From NCBI RefSeq assembly GCF_900091955.1, contig NZ_FMDF01000157.1, forward strand, positions 101,231 through 165,230: DNA of 64,000 bases. Direction: 5' to 3'. The stretch is from Streptomyces sp. Ncost-T10-10d (lineage in GTDB: Bacteria; Actinomycetota; Actinomycetes; Streptomycetales; Streptomycetaceae). How positions within the stretch are numbered: the first letter of the stretch is position 1; the number at the start of each line of letters is the position of its first letter. Of this stretch, positions 34,552 to 43,360 are shown in pieces. The notes beneath the pieces are model-generated. The model was not told the origin of the DNA. It did no database searches and saw only the letters and a list, made by a program, of their open reading frames with translations. Made by a program: the position numbers and the translations under genes.

Positions 34552-34575
34552 CTGTACAGTTGCGCAACCGAGCAA
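34552..34575. promoter_or_regulatory. TTGCGCAA-type dyad before glsB-like gene
   Basis: CTG-N5-TTGCGCAA-N5-CAA, with one base off in the left outer half-site. It lies 62 bases upstream of the GlsB-like start. Confidence 0.55.
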
Positions 34576-34637
34576 CGCACTGCAGCCGGCTGTGGCGATC
34601 TACGCCCCTGCGCGGCCCGACGAGGGGAACGACGAAC

Positions 34638-34904
34638 GTGGGCATCATCAGCTGGATCATCCTCGGGCTTGTCGCCGGAGTCATCGCCAAGGTCCTGCTC
34701 CCCGGGCGCGACCCCGGGGGCCTGATCGGTACCACCCTCATCGGCATTGCGGGCGCCTTCGTCGGCGGCTGGCTCTCGGCGCGCTTCCTCGACCGGCCGG
34801 TGGAGAATCACTTCTTCGACCTGACCACGTGGGGTGCGGCGATCGGCGGCTCCCTCGTCCTGCTGGTCGGCTACCGCGTCCTCTTCGGCAATTCACGGGA
34901 CTGA
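34638..34904 (+). CDS. GlsB/YeaQ/YmgE-family stress membrane protein
   Basis: An 88-residue protein with three short membrane helices and the family's glycine pattern: ISWIILGLVAGVIAKVLLPG, GGLIGTTLIGIAGAFVGGWL. GTG 34638 follows GAGGGG. The family responds to acid, osmotic or envelope stress; the molecular role is unknown. Confidence 0.92.
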   Translation: MGIISWIILGLVAGVIAKVLLPGRDPGGLIGTTLIGIAGAFVGGWLSARFLDRPVENHFFDLTTWGAAIGGSLVLLVGYRVLFGNSRD

Positions 34905-35157
34905 CGAAGATTCCGGACTCCGCCGGAACCAAGCGGGTGGCCTGCGCCGTACACAATTCTCGTGATAGGAGTCGGCGTCACCGTCCGAGCGGCGGCCGAG
35001 GTGGCACCGTCGACCGCCGACATCGGCAGCTGGATGATTTCGGTCGGACAAACCACCGCTGGTGGTCCCTCGCCCGTTTCGCTTCGATCGGGTCGTGCTT
35101 CCTCGCGGCGGTCGAGAGGGCGTCTGGATGATGCCACCCCGGCCGCTCGCCCTTCCG

Positions 35158-35868
35158 TCAGCCGCTCACCGCTGTCGTCCTGAAGAGGTCGCCGCAGATG
35201 AGGGGTTGGGAGGTGCGCAGGGTCAGAGCCTGCCGGGAGCCGGGTGGGTAGACCCGGAGATAGTCGGGCCGGTCCCAGCACTCCGAGCCTTTGATCCCGC
35301 GGTTGAGGGTGTGCAGGGTGACTTCGGCTGAGCCTCTGGCCCCGATGACGGTGACCCGACCGGCGGCGCCCTCTCGGGCGGCGGGTTCGCCGATCACGCT
35401 GCCGTCGCGCCTGATCAAGGAGACCCCGGGAAAGCCGGTCAGGGTGCAGGGGTCCGGGGACTTGTTCACCAGCGTGAGCCGGTAGTGGATCTGGCCTGCG
35501 CCCGCGTCGCCCTGCCTCAGGCTCATGGTCAGCGCCTCGGTCGTGCAGCGCCCCGGACCGCTGCCGGTCGCCGGGGCGGACGTGGTTGCCGAGGCGCTCG
35601 AGGTGGCGGCCCCGGTGGGAGCCGGCTCGCCCGGCGCGACGGGCGCATCCGGGGCGGTGCTGCCGCGGGCCGACCTGCTCGATCCCGCGGGTTCGGCTGA
35701 GGGGGAGGCGCCGTCGTCGCAGCCGGCGGCGCCCACGGCGAGAGACACGACCGCCACCGGGACGAGGGCGTACCGGCGGAGCCCGCGCCTGCTGCCGGTC
35801 GCTCCGCGCTCACACGGACGTAGGGATCGTGCGGACGGTGGGGTGATGGTTCGCGGAGTGGAGTCCAT
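35158..35868 (-). CDS. DUF4232 lipoprotein
   Basis: A 236-residue protein with a lipobox (VGAAGC, Cys50) after a long basic n-region, a Ser/Ala/Pro/Thr-rich linker to about residue 105, then a DUF4232 domain: RCTTEALTMSLRQGDAGAGQ, RLTLVNKSPDPCTLTGFPGV and ECWDRPDYLRVYPP. It is probably anchored to the outer face of the membrane. Function unknown. Confidence 0.88.
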   Translation of the reverse strand: MDSTPRTITPPSARSLRPCERGATGSRRGLRRYALVPVAVVSLAVGAAGCDDGASPSAEPAGSSRSARGSTAPDAPVAPGEPAPTGAATSSASATTSAPATGSGPGRCTTEALTMSLRQGDAGAGQIHYRLTLVNKSPDPCTLTGFPGVSLIRRDGSVIGEPAAREGAAGRVTVIGARGSAEVTLHTLNRGIKGSECWDRPDYLRVYPPGSRQALTLRTSQPLICGDLFRTTAVSG

Positions 35869-36019
35869 GGTTCTCGCTTGCTCGCTTCGGTGCCTCCTGA
35901 ATCATCCACTTCGGCGCGGGAATACGGTTCCGGACCGTGTCCGGTGGGAGCGGCGGCCCCGGAGCCGACGGCGGACGGCACGGGTGCGAGCGGTGGGACC
36001 GCCGCCAACGCGCTCTACC

Positions 36020-36424
36020 ACTCCGGGAACGGAAGCGCCACGGCATGAATGTCCAGGTCCTCACCGATCCGTTCGGACGGCTGCTGTGGGCATCTTCGGC
36101 GTTACCCGGCTCGACCCACGACCTGACCGCCGCCCGCAGCCACGGGATCACCGACGCCCACGCCGCATCAGGGATCAAGTGCCGGGCAGACAAGGCGTAT
36201 CAGGGTGCCGGCTGCCACGTCCGAGTCCCGTTCCGGCGTCGCCGCCTCAAGTGAGGGAAGCGGCGTCACAACACCACCCACGCCGAGATCCGCTGCGTCG
36301 GCGAGCAGGCTGCGGCCGTCCCGAAGGGCTGCCGCCTGCTGCGCAAGCTCCGCTGCAGCACCAACCGGATCACCGACATAGCCAAGGCCGACCTCGTCCT
36401 TCACCACAACTTGAGGTGGTAAAA
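36020..36424 (+). pseudogene. IS5-type (DDE-4) transposase, C-terminal remnant with frameshift
   Basis: The frame gives RKRHGMNVQVLTDPFGRLLW, IKCRADKAYQGAGCHVRVPF then stops at 36254; the other frame continues THAEIRCVGEQAAAVPKGCR and LLRKLRCSTNRITDIAKA. This is the end of a DDE-4 transposase, lacking the first half. Confidence 0.8.
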
Positions 36425-36516
36425 GCCTCACTCGATTGGAGCGTTTGAGTCGCCACCTTGAATGATCCGGGCTTTTCATTGAGCTGCACCGCAACGGCGT
36501 TCGTGGGAGGTGGCGG

Positions 36517-36813
36517 ATGTACAACATGTGCGCCGAACGCGCCGCGACGGAGAACGGCACCGGACTCTCGTGGCATGGCATCGACCGCGAGGGCAACGAC
36601 CTGTGTGCTCGGATCTTCAGCGACACGGCAGCGTCGACACCGGACGGCGTGTGCGACCGTGATGATGACTGCCGCAGCTGCATGAACTTCGTTGCCCAGG
36701 CAGTTCGTCCTTCGCCCGTCACTGCGGATTCATCCGCTCCGGTCGGCGATGCCACGCAGCGGAACTCGGACCTCATTGCGCCGAACCCGGGAGGTCAACC
36801 TCGTGGTCACTGA
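36517..36813 (+). CDS. Small Cys-containing hypothetical protein
   Basis: A 98-residue protein starting at ATG 36517 behind GGGAGGTGGCGG. It has six Cys residues, including VCDRDDDCRSC. No signal peptide is obvious and I recognise no family. It overlaps the next gene's GTG start by 11 bases, which suggests a two-gene unit. Confidence 0.55.
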   Translation: MYNMCAERAATENGTGLSWHGIDREGNDLCARIFSDTAASTPDGVCDRDDDCRSCMNFVAQAVRPSPVTADSSAPVGDATQRNSDLIAPNPGGQPRGH

Positions 36814-37345
36814 CATGTCCCAAGAGCTGAACCGGTCCCGGCCGCCGCTCATCGCACGCTGGCGCGAATTGGCAAGCCAGCACCTCACCCCCACGAAAAG
36901 ATCACTGATCGTGACGTGGATCGCCTTCGGCGTCACGTGGGGAACCGTGCGGACCATTACCCACGGCATTCGCGGCGGATGGCTGCCTTGGGGGAACATC
37001 TCCGCCGGCGGTCAGCACTTGCACCACTACAACTTGGGCATCGGCATCCTTGCCGGCATTGGCATCATCGCCGTACGTGGCGACGAGCGCGCCGTCGGCC
37101 ACCCGGCCGTCGCCGCTGCCTACGGCGCCGGAACCGCTCTCATCGCCGACGAATTCGCCCTGCTCCTCGATCTGCAAGACGTCTACTGGGCCAAGCAAGG
37201 ACGCCTCAGTGTGGATGTCTCGCTCGGCATCCTTTCCGTACTCGGCGCGTACCTGACCGCCACACCGTTCTGGCACGAGTGCGCTCGGGTGACCCATCAC
37301 CATGTCGTCTCCGCCGCCGAACATCACCTGACACCCGCCAGGTAG
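36803..37345 (+). CDS. Integral membrane protein
   Basis: The protein has 180 residues and four or five membrane helices (LIVTWIAFGVTWGTVRTI, GIGILAGIGIIAV, LSVDVSLGILSVLGAYLTAT). His residues cluster at the membrane edges (GGQHLHHYNLG, FWHECARVTHHHVVSAAEHH), which could bind metal or haem. GTG 36803 follows GGGAGGT. Function unknown. Confidence 0.75.
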   Translation: MVTDMSQELNRSRPPLIARWRELASQHLTPTKRSLIVTWIAFGVTWGTVRTITHGIRGGWLPWGNISAGGQHLHHYNLGIGILAGIGIIAVRGDERAVGHPAVAAAYGAGTALIADEFALLLDLQDVYWAKQGRLSVDVSLGILSVLGAYLTATPFWHECARVTHHHVVSAAEHHLTPAR

Positions 37346-37502
37346 GTCGCCCCGGGAACCCACCGCTGTGCCAGTGGTGGGCGTCGGTGAGGTTGCCACG
37401 GGGCGGGATGTGGTGGTGCGTAACTCGGGGGAGTCCCGAGCAGGGGCGGGCAACTGGGTGCTGCCTCGCAGATCGTGGACGCTCGCCGGTCCCTGCGCGT
37501 TC

Positions 37503-38579
37503 TCAGACGGGGTAGGCGTGGGTCTGCGTCGCCTTCACCGTCGCCCAGACCTCCGCACCCGGGTGCAGGTCGAGCTCGGCAGCGGCGACCGTGGTGAGAT
37601 CGGCGGCGAGGGGGAGATCGCCGGTGAGGGCGGCGCGGATCTGGTCGCCGTGGGTCTCCAGGCCGGCGACCTCGCAGCGCCAGAGGTTGCGGGCGCTGGA
37701 GCCGGTGGGCCGGCTGCGGTAAAGGGTGATGGCGCTCGGGGGGAACGCCACGAAGACCGGTCCGGACAGTGCCTCCGTGGTGGTGATGGCAGGGCCGGTG
37801 TCGAGTCGGACTGTGTGGCCGTCCGCGTGACCTCGGTAAAGGTTCAGGCCGACCAGTTGGGCGATGTAGTCCGTACGGGGGTGACGGGCGATGTCGGACG
37901 GGCTGCCCTCCTGGACGACTTCGCCGTGCTCGACGACGACCAGGCGGTCGGCGAGGACCATGGCGTCGAGGGGGTCGTGCGTAACGAGTACGGCGACTGC
38001 CTCGAATTCGGCCAGGTGGCGCCGGAGTTGGGTGCGGACCTCCAGTCGGGTACGGGCGTCGAGGGCGGCCAGCGGCTCGTCGAGGAGGAGCAGGCGTGGG
38101 CGGGTGGCGAGGGCGCGAGCGAGGGCGACGCGCTGCGCCTGGCCGCCGGAGAGCCGGCGAGGCTTGGCGCCGGCGTGATCCGCGAGACCCAGGCGGTCGA
38201 GCCAGTTGGCGGCCTGTGCACGTGCCTCCGCCTTGGTCGCGCCCTGGCAGCGCGGCCCGAACGCCACGTTGTCCAGGGCGGTCAGGTGGGGGAAGAGCAG
38301 ATAGTCCTGGAAGACGACGCCGACCGGGCGGGACTCCGGCGGCGTACGCTCCAGCGTCGCGCCGTCCAGCCGTAGGTGACCGCCGGTGAGTGGTGTCAGG
38401 CCGGCGAGCGCGCGCAGGGCTGTGGTTTTGCCGGCGCCGTTGGGGCCGAGCAGGGCGACTACCTCGCCGGGCGCGACGGTCAGCGCCACGTCGAGGCGGA
38501 AGGCGCCACGGTCCACCACGAGGCGGGCGTCGAGCCCGTCCGGGGCGGTGCCGGTGCGATCGTCGTGAGTCTCGGTCAT
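37503..38579 (-). CDS. modC: Molybdate ABC transporter ATP-binding protein
   Basis: A 358-residue protein with Walker A LLGPNGAGKTTALRALAGLT, Q-loop VFQDYLLFPHLTALDNVAFG, signature RRLSGGQAQRVALARALA, Walker B LLLLDEPLAALD and a C-terminal TOBE domain (about 290-355, SSARNLWRCEVAGLETHGDQ). Its ATG overlaps the modB stop (ATGA). It powers molybdate uptake at the inner face of the membrane. The pairing with modB and modA supports the substrate. Confidence 0.93.
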   Translation of the reverse strand: MTETHDDRTGTAPDGLDARLVVDRGAFRLDVALTVAPGEVVALLGPNGAGKTTALRALAGLTPLTGGHLRLDGATLERTPPESRPVGVVFQDYLLFPHLTALDNVAFGPRCQGATKAEARAQAANWLDRLGLADHAGAKPRRLSGGQAQRVALARALATRPRLLLLDEPLAALDARTRLEVRTQLRRHLAEFEAVAVLVTHDPLDAMVLADRLVVVEHGEVVQEGSPSDIARHPRTDYIAQLVGLNLYRGHADGHTVRLDTGPAITTTEALSGPVFVAFPPSAITLYRSRPTGSSARNLWRCEVAGLETHGDQIRAALTGDLPLAADLTTVAAAELDLHPGAEVWATVKATQTHAYPV

Positions 38580-39436
38580 CCGGCGGTCATCCAACGGTCG
38601 CGCAGTCCGGCCAGGACCGCGATGGACACGGCGAGCAGCACCAGGCTGAGGGCGATCGCCGCCTCCGGGTCGCTCTGCAGGGCGAGGTAGACGGCGAGGG
38701 GCATGGTCTGGGTACGGCCGGGGAAGTTGCCGGCGAAGGTGATGGTCGCGCCGAACTCGCCGAGCGCGCGGGCCCACGCCAGGACCGCGCCGGCCGCGAT
38801 GCCTGGTGCGATCAGCGGGAGCGTGACCCGGCGGAACGCGGTGAAGCGGGACGCACCCAGGGTGGTCGCCGCCTCCTCATAGCGTGGGTCGGCGGCCCGC
38901 AGGGTGCCCTCGACGCTGATGACGAGGAACGGCATCGCCACGAATGCCTCCGCGACCACGACCCCCGCCGTGGTGAACGGCAATGTGATGCCGAACCAGG
39001 AGTCCAGCCACTTCCCGACGATGCCGTTGCGGCCGAGCGCCGTCAGCAGCGCCACGCCGCCCACAACCGGCGGCAGGACGAGCGGGAGTGTGACGAGCGC
39101 TCGGACGAGGCCGCGTCCGGGGAATTCGACCCGGGCCAGCAGCCAGGCCAGCGGCACCCCGATGACCAGGCTCACCGCGGTCGCCGTCGTGGCGCAGACC
39201 AGGGACAGCTGGAGCGCCTGCCACACCTCGGCGCTGGTCATCTGCTCGGGCATGCTGCGCCACGGGGCCCGTACGAGCAGGGCGATCAGCGGCACGATCA
39301 GGAACGCCAGGCCGATCAGCGCGGGCACGAGCAGAGGGAGTGGTACGCCGCGGCCGCCACCCACCCGGACACGCCGACGCCGCGGCCCACCCCGGAGGGC
39401 GCCGGTCGCGGCGTCGGACTTGACGGTCGAGGTCAC
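38576..39436 (-). CDS. modB: Molybdate ABC transporter permease
   Basis: A 286-residue permease with about six helices and the EAA loop EEAATTLGASRFTAFRRVTL. TLPLVLPPVVGGVALLTALG and ARALGEFGATITFAGNFPGR are characteristic of ModB. GTG start 39436 overlaps the modA stop (GTGA), indicating one operon. Confidence 0.93.
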   Translation of the reverse strand: MTSTVKSDAATGALRGGPRRRRVRVGGGRGVPLPLLVPALIGLAFLIVPLIALLVRAPWRSMPEQMTSAEVWQALQLSLVCATTATAVSLVIGVPLAWLLARVEFPGRGLVRALVTLPLVLPPVVGGVALLTALGRNGIVGKWLDSWFGITLPFTTAGVVVAEAFVAMPFLVISVEGTLRAADPRYEEAATTLGASRFTAFRRVTLPLIAPGIAAGAVLAWARALGEFGATITFAGNFPGRTQTMPLAVYLALQSDPEAAIALSLVLLAVSIAVLAGLRDRWMTAG

Positions 39437-40263
39437 GGCTTCAGGAACCCGGCCCCGGTCAGGACCTTCTGACCTTCGGCGGACTGCACCAGCGCGATGA
39501 AAGCCTTGGAGGCCTCGGCGTTGGGGGCTTCCTTGAGCAGGGCGATCGGGTAGTCGTTGACGGCGTCGGCCGACTCGGGGAACTCCACGCCCTCCACCTT
39601 GTCACCGGCCGCCTTCACATCGGTCTTGTACACGACCGCCGCGTCGGCCTCCTTCAGCTCGACCTTGGTCAGGGCGCTTTTGACGTCCTGCTCGTACGAC
39701 ACCGGAGTGAGCTTGAGACTGCTGGCGTCGAGGGCCTTCTGGGCGGCGGCACCGCACGGCACCTCCTTGTCGCAGAGCACGACCTTCAAGCTCGACCTGG
39801 TGAGGTCCTTGAGGGAGGAGATCTTGTCGGGATTGCCCGGCAGAGTGGCGATCTCCAACTGGTTGCGAACGAAGGTGGCGGGCGTGCCGGAGGCGTCGCC
39901 CGCGTCGGTGACGATCTTCATCGTTTTGGGGCTGGCCGCGGCGAACACGTCGGCCGGCGCGCCGCCGGTGATGCTCGCGGCGAGCGAGTCGCTGCCGCCG
40001 AAGCTGAAGGTCACCTTCGTACCCGGGTGTTGCTTCTCGAACTCCTTGCCCAGGGTCGTGAAGCTCTCCTTCAGCGAGGCCGCGGCGAACACGGTCACCG
40101 TGCCGGACAGCTTGTCCGGCGAGGAGGCCGAGGCGGAGGCGTCCGATTTCACCGCCGAGGAATCGTCGGACGAGGAGCAGGCGCTCAGGGCCAGCAGCGC
40201 GGCGGTGCCTGCACCGGCCACCTGCAGGGTCCGGCGGGTCCGGCGCGCGGTACGGGTTATCAC
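39433..40263 (-). CDS. modA: Molybdate-binding lipoprotein
   Basis: The protein has 276 residues. The signal peptide ends in lipobox LSAC (Cys29), followed by a Ser/Asp linker. The ModA core follows: GTVTVFAAASLKESFTTLGK, TFSFGGSDSLAASITGGAPA, DVFAAAS and VYKTDVKAAG, with the two anion-binding loops intact. GTG 40263 follows GGGAGTGG; an in-frame GTG at 40293 is less likely. Confidence 0.93.
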   Translation of the reverse strand: MITRTARRTRRTLQVAGAGTAALLALSACSSSDDSSAVKSDASASASSPDKLSGTVTVFAAASLKESFTTLGKEFEKQHPGTKVTFSFGGSDSLAASITGGAPADVFAAASPKTMKIVTDAGDASGTPATFVRNQLEIATLPGNPDKISSLKDLTRSSLKVVLCDKEVPCGAAAQKALDASSLKLTPVSYEQDVKSALTKVELKEADAAVVYKTDVKAAGDKVEGVEFPESADAVNDYPIALLKEAPNAEASKAFIALVQSAEGQKVLTGAGFLKP

Positions 40264-40295
40264 GGGTCCACTCCCTCTGGTCCTGACGGACACAT

Positions 40296-40682
40296 CTACG
40301 GTCTGTCGACGACCACGTTGGTCGACTTGATCACGGCAACCGCCGGAACACCGGGCTCCAGCTTCAGTTCCTCAGCCGACTCGCGGCTGACCAGCGCCAC
40401 CACCCGGAACGGCCCGGCCTGGATCTCCACCTGTGCCGACACGTCTCCGAGGATCACGTCGGTGACGATGCCGGAGAAGCGGTTGCGGGCCGAGGAGCCG
40501 GTGGAATCCCGCTCCGTACCGTGCAACTGCCGGGCGTAGGCCGCGAGAGCCGGCCCGGGGATGATCCGGCGGCCGATCTCGTCGCGTTCGGCGGTGAGTT
40601 TCCCGCCGTCGACCAGACGCCTCACGGTGTCGGCACTGACGCCGAGCAAGGCGGCCGCGTCCCCGATCCGGTAGCTGTGCAT
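40296..40682 (-). CDS. HTH-TOBE (molybdate-type) regulator 1
   Basis: A 128-residue protein: an excisionase/MerR-like helix-turn-helix (1-55, YRIGDAAALLGVSADTVRRL) joined to one TOBE/Mop domain (about 65-128, RNRFSGIVTDVILGDVSAQV, VAVIKSTNVVVDRP). Mop domains bind molybdate or tungstate. It lies 32 bases upstream of modA on the same strand and is probably the operon's sensor-regulator. Confidence 0.88.
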   Translation of the reverse strand: MHSYRIGDAAALLGVSADTVRRLVDGGKLTAERDEIGRRIIPGPALAAYARQLHGTERDSTGSSARNRFSGIVTDVILGDVSAQVEIQAGPFRVVALVSRESAEELKLEPGVPAVAVIKSTNVVVDRP

Positions 40683-40774
40683 GCGCTGATCATACTGCCG
40701 CAGATGCGAGGGGAAAGTCTTCTGTGGCTTTGCATGAGCCGGATCACCGATCCTCTGGGATTGCATGTGCGTTT

Positions 40775-40797
40775 GTACAGGATAGGTATCCGGGTAC
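40775..40797. promoter_or_regulatory. Dyad between regulator 1 and the molybdopterin-domain gene
   Basis: GTACAGGATA-GG-TATCCGGGTAC has inner arms GGATA/TATCC and outer GTAC repeats. It lies 24 bases upstream of the plus-strand start and 93 bases upstream of regulator 1, in the divergent promoter region. It could bind the TOBE regulator. Confidence 0.4.
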
Positions 40798-40820
40798 GGG
40801 CATCCGGGAGGTGATAGTCC

Positions 40821-41291
40821 GTGAGTCAGTCCCACGCAGTGGCGGATACGGTGGCGGAACTTGCCCTCACCGGCGATCTGACCCGTCCGGCCCGCCTGAC
40901 CGTGCCCGACCTGCTCGCCTGGCCGCAGCACGAGGCCGACGTCAGCTTCGAGTGCACCACCAGCGGCATGCGGCACCACCGCTTCACCGGGCCGCTCCTG
41001 CACGACGTCCTGTCGGCGGCCGGTCCCGTTTTCGACCCCGCCCGCCGCAAGGACCGCCTGCGCTTCCTGATCGCGGTGTCCGGCGCGGACGGCCACCACG
41101 CCCTGCTGTCCTGGGCGGAGATCGACCCCGACTTCGGCCGCGCGCCCGTATTGCTCGCCGCCACGATCGACGACACTTTGCTCGACCGCGGCGGTCCCCA
41201 GCTCGTCCTGCCCCAGGACCGCTGCGGAGCCCGGCACATCAGCGGCATCAACGCGATTCGCGTGGACGGTGGGTACGCCTCGTGGGCGTGA
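40821..41291 (+). CDS. Sulfite-oxidase-like molybdopterin domain protein
   Basis: A 156-residue protein resembling the oxidoreductase molybdopterin-binding domain: LTVPDLLAWPQHEADVSFEC, HHRFTGPLLHDVLSAAG, LIAVSGADGHHALLSWAEID and LVLPQDRCGARHISGINAIR. It is about half the length of a full sulfite oxidase and has the Cys in the usual cofactor strand region. GTG 40821 follows GGGAGGTGA. Divergent from the molybdate genes, it is probably a molybdenum-cofactor protein of unknown substrate. Confidence 0.82.
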   Translation: MSQSHAVADTVAELALTGDLTRPARLTVPDLLAWPQHEADVSFECTTSGMRHHRFTGPLLHDVLSAAGPVFDPARRKDRLRFLIAVSGADGHHALLSWAEIDPDFGRAPVLLAATIDDTLLDRGGPQLVLPQDRCGARHISGINAIRVDGGYASWA

Positions 41292-41331
41292 CACCAGGCA
41301 ATACCCGTAAGGCAACGGCGAAGGGCGGCCT

Positions 41332-41575
41332 GTGAGCCGGGTGGAACAGACGGGCGTTCTGGTCGTCCAGCACAGTGCTCCACGAGGGCCCGTACGCCAT
41401 CGGCACGACGCTGGAGGCGGCAGGGCTGTTGGTCCGGGTGTGCCGGACCTGGGCGCGAGACCCGGTCCCGGAGTCGTCTGCCGGACTGGCGGCGCCGGTG
41501 ATGATGGGCGGGCCGACGACGGCATACAACAACTCCCCAGCGTTTCCGACACGCGCGGCCGAGTTCGCTGGAGAG
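41332..41575 (+). pseudogene. Class I glutamine amidotransferase, frameshifted N-terminal remnant
   Basis: One frame gives VLVVQHSA; after a shift near 41385 a second gives EGPYAIGTTLEAAGLLVRVC, PVMMGGPTTAYNNSPAFPTR. This is the start of a GMP-synthase-like amidotransferase. The catalytic Cys region is absent. Confidence 0.7.
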
Positions 41576-41594
41576 TTGAGAGGGTTTCGCATGT

Positions 41595-41740
41595 CACAGC
41601 TGGCAGTGGATCGACGGCGCAGACGTGGAGTCGTACATCGCGCCTGCCAACGACACCCCGTTGCGGCGCACGGACAAGGCCGGGCGTCACTGCCACTGGA
41701 TCCTGGAGATCCATCTCGTCGACCAGGAAAGGGTGCCGGG
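41595..41740 (+). other. Unassigned protein fragment
   Basis: A short frame reads SWQWIDGADVESYIAPANDT and GRHCHWILEIHLVDQ with protein-like composition but neither start nor end. I cannot assign it. It lies between two decayed genes. Confidence 0.35.
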
Positions 41741-42963
41741 CTCAGGGACGCGGACGCGGCCGTACTGCTGGCGGGCGAGGAGACGCACGGCGCCGTCCCC
41801 GACGACCTGATCGAGGCATGCGCCCGCCACGACATTCCGCTGGCCGCCGTGCCGGCCGACGTGATGTTCCAGGCTGTCACCGACACCGTCTACCTCCAGC
41901 AGGTGGGGCGAGCTGAGCCGCCATCACGCGCTGCCGGAGAACGCACGGGCGCGGCTGGGCCGCCTGGTCGCCCAGGACGCCGGTCCGGGCGCGATCGTCG
42001 CTGCGGCCTTCGCCCATTTCGGCCGGGCGGTCGTCGCCTACGTCCTCACCGCGACCGGCCGTACAGTCGCAGCCACGGAGGGCGGGGGCACGCTCTCCGC
42101 GTCGGAGGCCGCGGCGCTGCTGGCCGACGGCACCGGTGCCACGGTCCCTGTCGACGCGGACGTCGCTTCCCCGTACGAGCGCTGGCACCTGTACCTGCCC
42201 GACCCCGGCGCCGCGCCGCCCCGCATGCTGCACGAGGTCGCCGCGGTCCTGGGCCGCTGCCAGGAGACGCAGTCCCGCCGCAGGGCCGCCGATTACCAGG
42301 CGGCGGACGAACTGGGCGCGCTGCTCGCCGCCCCCGGGGCGGAGCCGGCCTCGTTGGCTGCGGCGCTGCGGGCCTGTGGGCTTCCGGTCGAGGGACCGTA
42401 CCGCGTGATCACCGCCGACACCGGGGCCCGGCGGGTGGGACTGGCAGAGGGAGCGCTGGCGGAGGCGGTCGCTCTTGCGGGGGCTGGACCGGCAGCGGTC
42501 GGACGCCTTCCGGACGCCACCGCGTTCGCGGTCGTCCCCGGCGCCGTCGATGTGAGCGAGGTGTGGCCGCTCGTCGCCGCCTGCGAATCGTCCGTACTGC
42601 TGCACGGCGGACACGGACGACCTGCCGCCGAACCGCCGGACCTGGCCGGAGCGCTGGCCGAGGCCCTCTACGCCCTGACCTCGGCCAGGAACACCGCCCC
42701 GGACGCCTCGCTCCTCGGCGACGCCACGTCCCTCACCAGCCGGGACACACTGCTCACCGGAGTGCCGTCCGAGGTCCGCACCGTCTACAGCCGCACCGTA
42801 CTCGGACCCCTGATCGACGCCGTGAGCCCCTTCGCAGCCCCCCTCCTGGAGACCCTGAAGGCATTCCTCGCCTGTGACGGATCATGGGTGCGTACGGCGG
42901 AAGCTCTGCACCTGCACGTCAACACCGTCCACTACCGCATCCAGCGCGTCGAGCACATCACGC
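41741..42963 (+). pseudogene. PucR-family regulator, broken at both ends
   Basis: The first frame gives LRDADAAVLLAGEETHGAVP and PLAAVPADVMFQAVTDTVYL, the middle of the PucR N-terminal domain. An extra G near 41903 shifts frame into WGELSRHHALPENARARLGR and the rest of the protein to the helix-turn-helix RTAEALHLHVNTVHYRIQRV. The start is missing, and the last ~20 residues are replaced by formate-dehydrogenase sequence. Confidence 0.78.
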
Positions 42964-43332
42964 TTCGCCTGCGGCGACCTGCTCGCCAGGATGAAGCGCG
43001 GCGCCTGCCTCATCAACACCGTTCGTGCGAGGATCGTCGACCGTGACGCCGTCGATCGCGCCCTGCGCAGCGGCCAGTTGGCGGGCTACGCGGGCGACGT
43101 CTGGTACCTGCAGCCGGCCCCGGACGACCACCCCTGGCGCACTATGCCGCACCACGGCATGGCCCCGCACATCTCGGGCTCGTCCCTGTCCGCGCAGGCC
43201 CGGTACACGGCGGGGACAAGGGAGATCCTGGAGTCCTGGCCCGCAGGGCGCCCGATCCGCGACGAATACCTGATCGTGGACGGTGGCGCGCAGGCGGGGA
43301 CCGGACCTCATTCGTACTCGGTCAGCGGCTGA
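42955..43332 (+). pseudogene. NAD-dependent formate dehydrogenase, C-terminal third
   Basis: The frame reads MKRGACLINTVRARIVDRDA, QLAGYAGDVWYLQPAPDDHP, WRTMPHHGMAPHISGSSLSA and RDEYLIVDGG, which is the C-terminal end of NAD-dependent FDH with the catalytic PHHGMxPHxSG histidine. The first two thirds are absent; it is joined directly to the end of the PucR gene. Confidence 0.82.
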
Positions 43333-43360
43333 CCCCCCGGGGAGGCCACCGTTTCCGCGG

